The notes under the pieces were generated by a model, which saw only the letters and a program-made list of their open reading frames with translations, did not search any database and was not told where the DNA came from. A program made the position numbers and the translations under genes. This document shows positions 21,364 to 24,135 of a DNA stretch of 24,135 nucleotides, one piece after another. Origin of the DNA: JANLSE01 sp038214135 (lineage in GTDB: Bacteria; Chloroflexota; Chloroflexia; Chloroflexales; Roseiflexaceae); NCBI GenBank assembly GCA_038214135.1, contig JBBQSD010000097.1, positions 1-24,135 on the forward strand. Direction: 5' to 3'. Numbering within the stretch: position 1 is the first letter of the stretch; the number at the start of each line of letters is the position of its first letter.

Positions 21364-22995
21364 ATGTTTGGTATGCTACGCTTCCTGATCAATCTGCTCC
21401 ACCGACCAGCGCCGGTTGAGCAGCCAGTTGCTGCAAGCCCGGTTGTAGCAGCAGATCTGCCAGCTGTGGTAATTGCACCACCAGCAGCAATCCCAACAGT
21501 GCAAGTAGCATCAACAGTAACAGTGCCGATCCGCCCAGTGAATCGAGCACTTGTAGCGAGCACTGGCGATGCAATTGACGAGCTTGATATTCGCACCCAG
21601 ATTCTGAATTCGTTTCTGAGTACGCCACATGGCAAGCTCGCTGAAATCGCGCCACTGCATGCCAGCGCACTTGATCGCGATCCGCTGTTCTATGGACATC
21701 TGGCGGTATGGTATGCAGGCCGAGGCGAGGTGCGCGACCATAAGGTAGTGTTTGTGGCGCATCTGCTGACCAGCGAGTTCGCAGAGCTACGTGAGGTTGG
21801 CTGGATGCAGCTCCAGAAGCTACCGCCACATCTGGTTGCTGCAGTACTTGATCATGCAAAGCGTGTGATCGGCAAGACACCACGGATGCTGAAGAGTGCC
21901 ATGGTGAGCTACCTACGTGCGCTCGAGAGCAACCCAGAGCGCTTTGACCGGGCAGCGCTGCGTAGCAAGCAGGATCTGAAGCATCTGTATGCCAGCTTGC
22001 GTATCGCACCGGCAATGCGAGCGCAGCAGATTCTGTTCGATGGCAATCCGCCAGTTGGCAGTTCGCTGCTGGCGCTGAAGCAACTGGCACAGGCGACAGA
22101 ACCAGCCGATCAGGCGCGTCTGATTATCGAGCAGCGCATTCCGTATACCATCGCCGTTGGTGCAATCAAGGTGCTCACACCAAGCGTGCTGGTGGCGCTG
22201 ATCGATGTGATGACACCCCAGGAGGTGATTAACCACCTGGCAGCGCTCAAGCGCCGTGGTGCCTTTGATCACCCGCAGGTCAAGGCGCTGATTGAGGCCA
22301 AGATCAAGGCCGCCGAGCACGATACGCGTGTTTCAACGCTCAAGGCTACTCGTGCGCTGGCCAACGTTGCCCTGGACGAATCAACCGAGGCGCTGCTGAC
22401 GGAGGTGACCGACAAGCGAGTTACAAATACTGCCCGTATTACTCGCCCAACCGCACTGTTTGTGGATAAGAGCAGCAGCATGACGCAGGCAATCGCGGTT
22501 GCGAAGGAGGTTGCTGCACTGGTGAGCGCGATCTGTAGCGATTTCCGGGTGCTGGCCTTCGATACCGAGACATTCGCGGTAACAGCGGAGTCACCAGAGC
22601 GTAGTGCCTGGGAGCGTGCGTTTCGGATGGTCAAGCCTGATGGCGCTACCAGCATTGGTGCGCCGCTGGCCAAGCTCGCCCGCGAGCGCCAGTATGTTGA
22701 GCAGGTGGTGGTAATCACCGATCTGGGTGAGAACACTGCACCACTGTTCCACGATGCCTATGCCCAGTATGTGCGCGAAATGGGCGTTGGCCCAATGGTG
22801 ACAATTGTTGCCGTTGGTGGCAGCAACCCGCAGTTCCTGAAGCGGCTACGCGATCAGGGCATTCCGCTGACAGTCTGGGAGTTCAAGGGGGATTATTATG
22901 CATTGCCAAATATTCTGAGCCTGTTGAGCGCACCAAGCCGGGCTGAGCTTGTTGAGCAGGTGATGGCAGTACCACTCCCACGCCGTGGTGCGTAG
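21364..22995 (+). CDS. TROVE (Ro60/Rsr-like) RNA-binding protein with vWA domain
   Basis: A 543-residue protein. After a low-complexity Ala/Val/Pro region (about 15-65) comes an all-helical repeat region (about 70-350), including RIPYTIAVGAIKVLTPSVLVAL and LAALKRRGAFDHPQVKALIEAKIKAA, as in the TROVE ring of Ro60. A von Willebrand A domain follows with a complete MIDAS: DKSSS (368-372), Thr429 in DGATS, and Asp453 in ITDLGEN. Ro-family proteins bind misfolded and tRNA-like (Y) RNAs and help exonucleases in RNA surveillance. AAGGAGGGTG sits before the ATG at 21364, only 26 bases after the permuted tRNA; earlier in-frame starts lie inside that tRNA. It is probably co-transcribed with the array. 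Confidence 0.87.
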   Translation: MFGMLRFLINLLHRPAPVEQPVAASPVVAADLPAVVIAPPAAIPTVQVASTVTVPIRPVNRALVASTGDAIDELDIRTQILNSFLSTPHGKLAEIAPLHASALDRDPLFYGHLAVWYAGRGEVRDHKVVFVAHLLTSEFAELREVGWMQLQKLPPHLVAAVLDHAKRVIGKTPRMLKSAMVSYLRALESNPERFDRAALRSKQDLKHLYASLRIAPAMRAQQILFDGNPPVGSSLLALKQLAQATEPADQARLIIEQRIPYTIAVGAIKVLTPSVLVALIDVMTPQEVINHLAALKRRGAFDHPQVKALIEAKIKAAEHDTRVSTLKATRALANVALDESTEALLTEVTDKRVTNTARITRPTALFVDKSSSMTQAIAVAKEVAALVSAICSDFRVLAFDTETFAVTAESPERSAWERAFRMVKPDGATSIGAPLAKLARERQYVEQVVVITDLGENTAPLFHDAYAQYVREMGVGPMVTIVAVGGSNPQFLKRLRDQGIPLTVWEFKGDYYALPNILSLLSAPSRAELVEQVMAVPLPRRGA

Positions 22996-23034
22996 CATTC
23001 CCTTGTATACTCCTGCTGATTCCCCTCTCCCCAA

Positions 23035-23060
23035 CCCCTCGCCCTGGTGTGGGCGAGGGG
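23035..23060 (+). other. Intergenic hairpin between TROVE gene and its downstream partner
   Basis: CCCCTCGCCC and GGGCGAGGGG form a perfect 10-bp stem with loop TGGTGT. There is no T-run, so it may only slow or partly end transcription. Sequences of this kind are common dispersed elements. Confidence 0.6.
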
Positions 23061-23146
23061 GAATTGCGCGTCAGGACGCCTTCGGCCAAAAACCTCCTCA
23101 CCTGAAAGGGCGTCTCTACCCGATACAACAACCTTGGAGATTGCGC

Positions 23147-24013
23147 ATGAACAATCGCACACATAATCTGATTGATCGCCTGGCCCGTGACGAGGCGGCG
23201 CTGCGCGGGCAGGCGTTTCTTGCGCCGCTGTTGGCCCATGGCCGGACGCACATTCGTGTTCACGGCTTGATCTACAATCTGGCTGTTGTTGGAGCGCGCC
23301 CAGGTTGGTGGATGTGCCAGATGATTGATGCACAGCGGGCCAGGATTGTTGCTGCAGCGCAGCCCTGGCAGCATAACGATTATCTCGCACTCTGGCCAGC
23401 CCTACGGCTGGTACTGATTGAGCCACTGCGCGGCGATGATTGGATCGCAATGGCTTTCAACCCAAGCGATGCAGCCCAACGCTTCAAGCTCCAGGGTCCG
23501 CTGGTTGTGCATCTGGTTGATAGTGGACAGACATTCGAGCGCGTGATTGGGCGCGTTGAGGGTGGTACGATTTGGTACGATGATGTAGATCGTCGCGCCG
23601 ATCCGGCTATTGCTGAACTGCTCCGTGCAGAACTTGCCACTGATCAGGAAACACTCTTGATCGCTGGGCTTGGCCCTGGTGAACAGGCCAGCTATGCCCT
23701 GCTTCTTGGCCGCCGTATGGCAACAGCAATAACACAACAGGCTACCCAACTAGAACAGCGCCTCCGTGAGACCCTGCTGATCGGTGGAGCACAACTGATT
23801 GGCTACGAAACCAGTGATGGGGTTCTACGCGTGACCTGGGAACGCGCAGGGCAGCGTAGTATCACATTGGTGAATCCACAGCTTGAGGTTATCTCGGCTG
23901 GCATTTGCCTGAGCGGCGAGGATCAGCATTTTGATCTGGCCAGTATTGTAGGGGTCGTTCACGATGCGCCACCATTCGCCCGATATGCGCCACCATTCGC
24001 CCGATATGCGTAG
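23147..24013 (+). CDS. Unknown 288-aa protein downstream of the TROVE gene
   Basis: A protein I do not recognise. The ATG at 23147 is chosen because TTGGAG lies before it and the upstream in-frame extension is translated repeat. Residues 1-130 look alpha/beta with many Trp (PGWWMCQMI, LALWPALRLVLIEP, DDWIAMAFNP); residues about 170-225 look helical (PAIAELLRAEL, then ATQLEQRLRETLL); the end looks beta-rich. No signal peptide, transmembrane segment or catalytic motif is visible. The last residues, APPFARY twice, come from a 21-base repeat that has run into the reading frame. Position suggests a partner of the TROVE protein. Confidence 0.75.
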   Translation: MNNRTHNLIDRLARDEAALRGQAFLAPLLAHGRTHIRVHGLIYNLAVVGARPGWWMCQMIDAQRARIVAAAQPWQHNDYLALWPALRLVLIEPLRGDDWIAMAFNPSDAAQRFKLQGPLVVHLVDSGQTFERVIGRVEGGTIWYDDVDRRADPAIAELLRAELATDQETLLIAGLGPGEQASYALLLGRRMATAITQQATQLEQRLRETLLIGGAQLIGYETSDGVLRVTWERAGQRSITLVNPQLEVISAGICLSGEDQHFDLASIVGVVHDAPPFARYAPPFARYA

Positions 24014-24063
24014 GGGCGGGTGGGGGAACGCCCGGGCCAGATATGAGCCACCATTCGCCCGAT
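23964..24063. repeat. 21-base tandem repeat running from the gene end into the intergenic region
   Basis: ATGCGCCACCATTCGCCCGAT occurs at 23964 and 23985 in tandem (encoding the duplicated APPFARY tail), and a one-base variant lies at 24043-24063 after the stop codon. Confidence 0.85.
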
Positions 24064-24135
24064 ATGCGCCCCAACGCGAAAAGCGCCACCCAACGCCCAA
24101 AAAGCGGAGGGGCGGGTGGGGGAACGCCCGGGCCA
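24011..24135. repeat. GC-rich intergenic repeat, two copies
   Basis: A 27-base G-rich unit (GGGGCGGGTGGGGGAACGCC and CGGGCCA) occurs at 24013-24038 and again at about 24109-24135, where it meets the window edge. CGGGCGTTCCCC on the opposite strand gives weak dyad symmetry. Confidence 0.75.

Noticed and set aside
23964..24063. CRISPR-like short repeats at the window end
   Set aside because: Two units are directly adjacent without spacers and the third is irregular; this is a tandem repeat.

Overview
The window looks like a chromosome segment of a Chloroflexota bacterium, most likely of the Herpetosiphon type. The evidence is moderate GC, many lineage-typical secreted or membrane proteins, REP-like palindromes, and a class II diterpene cyclase next to a cis-prenyltransferase-fold gene, the arrangement known for kolavelool biosynthesis in Herpetosiphon. 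The taxonomic call is inference; there is no rRNA or marker gene here.

Bases 1-14640 are ordinary chromosomal genes on both strands. They are: the end of an L-fuconate dehydratase-like enolase-superfamily gene, a small membrane-anchored protein, a Tat-exported haem peroxidase lipoprotein, a TMEM43-family membrane protein, a serine beta-lactamase-like hydrolase, a secreted IPT/kelch protein, a membrane STAS-domain regulator, the two diterpene genes, a HAD phosphatase, an exported nucleoside hydrolase and a membrane-anchored SH3 protein.

Bases 15200-24013 are the remarkable part. A near-perfect sigma-70-type promoter (15200-15228) precedes a plus-strand tRNA array of about 5.6 kb. I fold 28 linear tRNA genes by hand, often one to five bases apart, covering 19 amino acids (no tRNA-Trp found). 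There is also a broken Pro(CGG)-like tRNA and two genes that read as circularly permuted tRNAs: the 3' half lies upstream of the 5' half, the acceptor strands meet through a 2-5 nt linker, and the outer ends are zipped by long inverted repeats. Both permuted genes carry the same nonamer just before the 3' half. Twelve of the linear tRNAs have altered elbows in which D-loop and T-loop changes covary (A18 with G55, A19 with U56, A54 with U58). This argues for maintained structure rather than decay.

The array carries an HNH endonuclease gene, an antisense GT39-like glycosyltransferase gene, tiny ORFs and a 73-aa protein gene. It runs directly into a TROVE (Ro60/Rsr-like) HEAT-plus-vWA protein gene with an intact MIDAS, and then a 288-aa protein of unknown function. 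My reading is that this is a tRNA-reserve or RNA-repair locus: Ro-family proteins bind tRNA-like RNAs and act in RNA surveillance, and a permuted tRNA needs cutting and ligation to mature. That functional link is inference; the tRNA structures are read directly from the sequence. The window ends in short GC-rich tandem and dispersed repeats.
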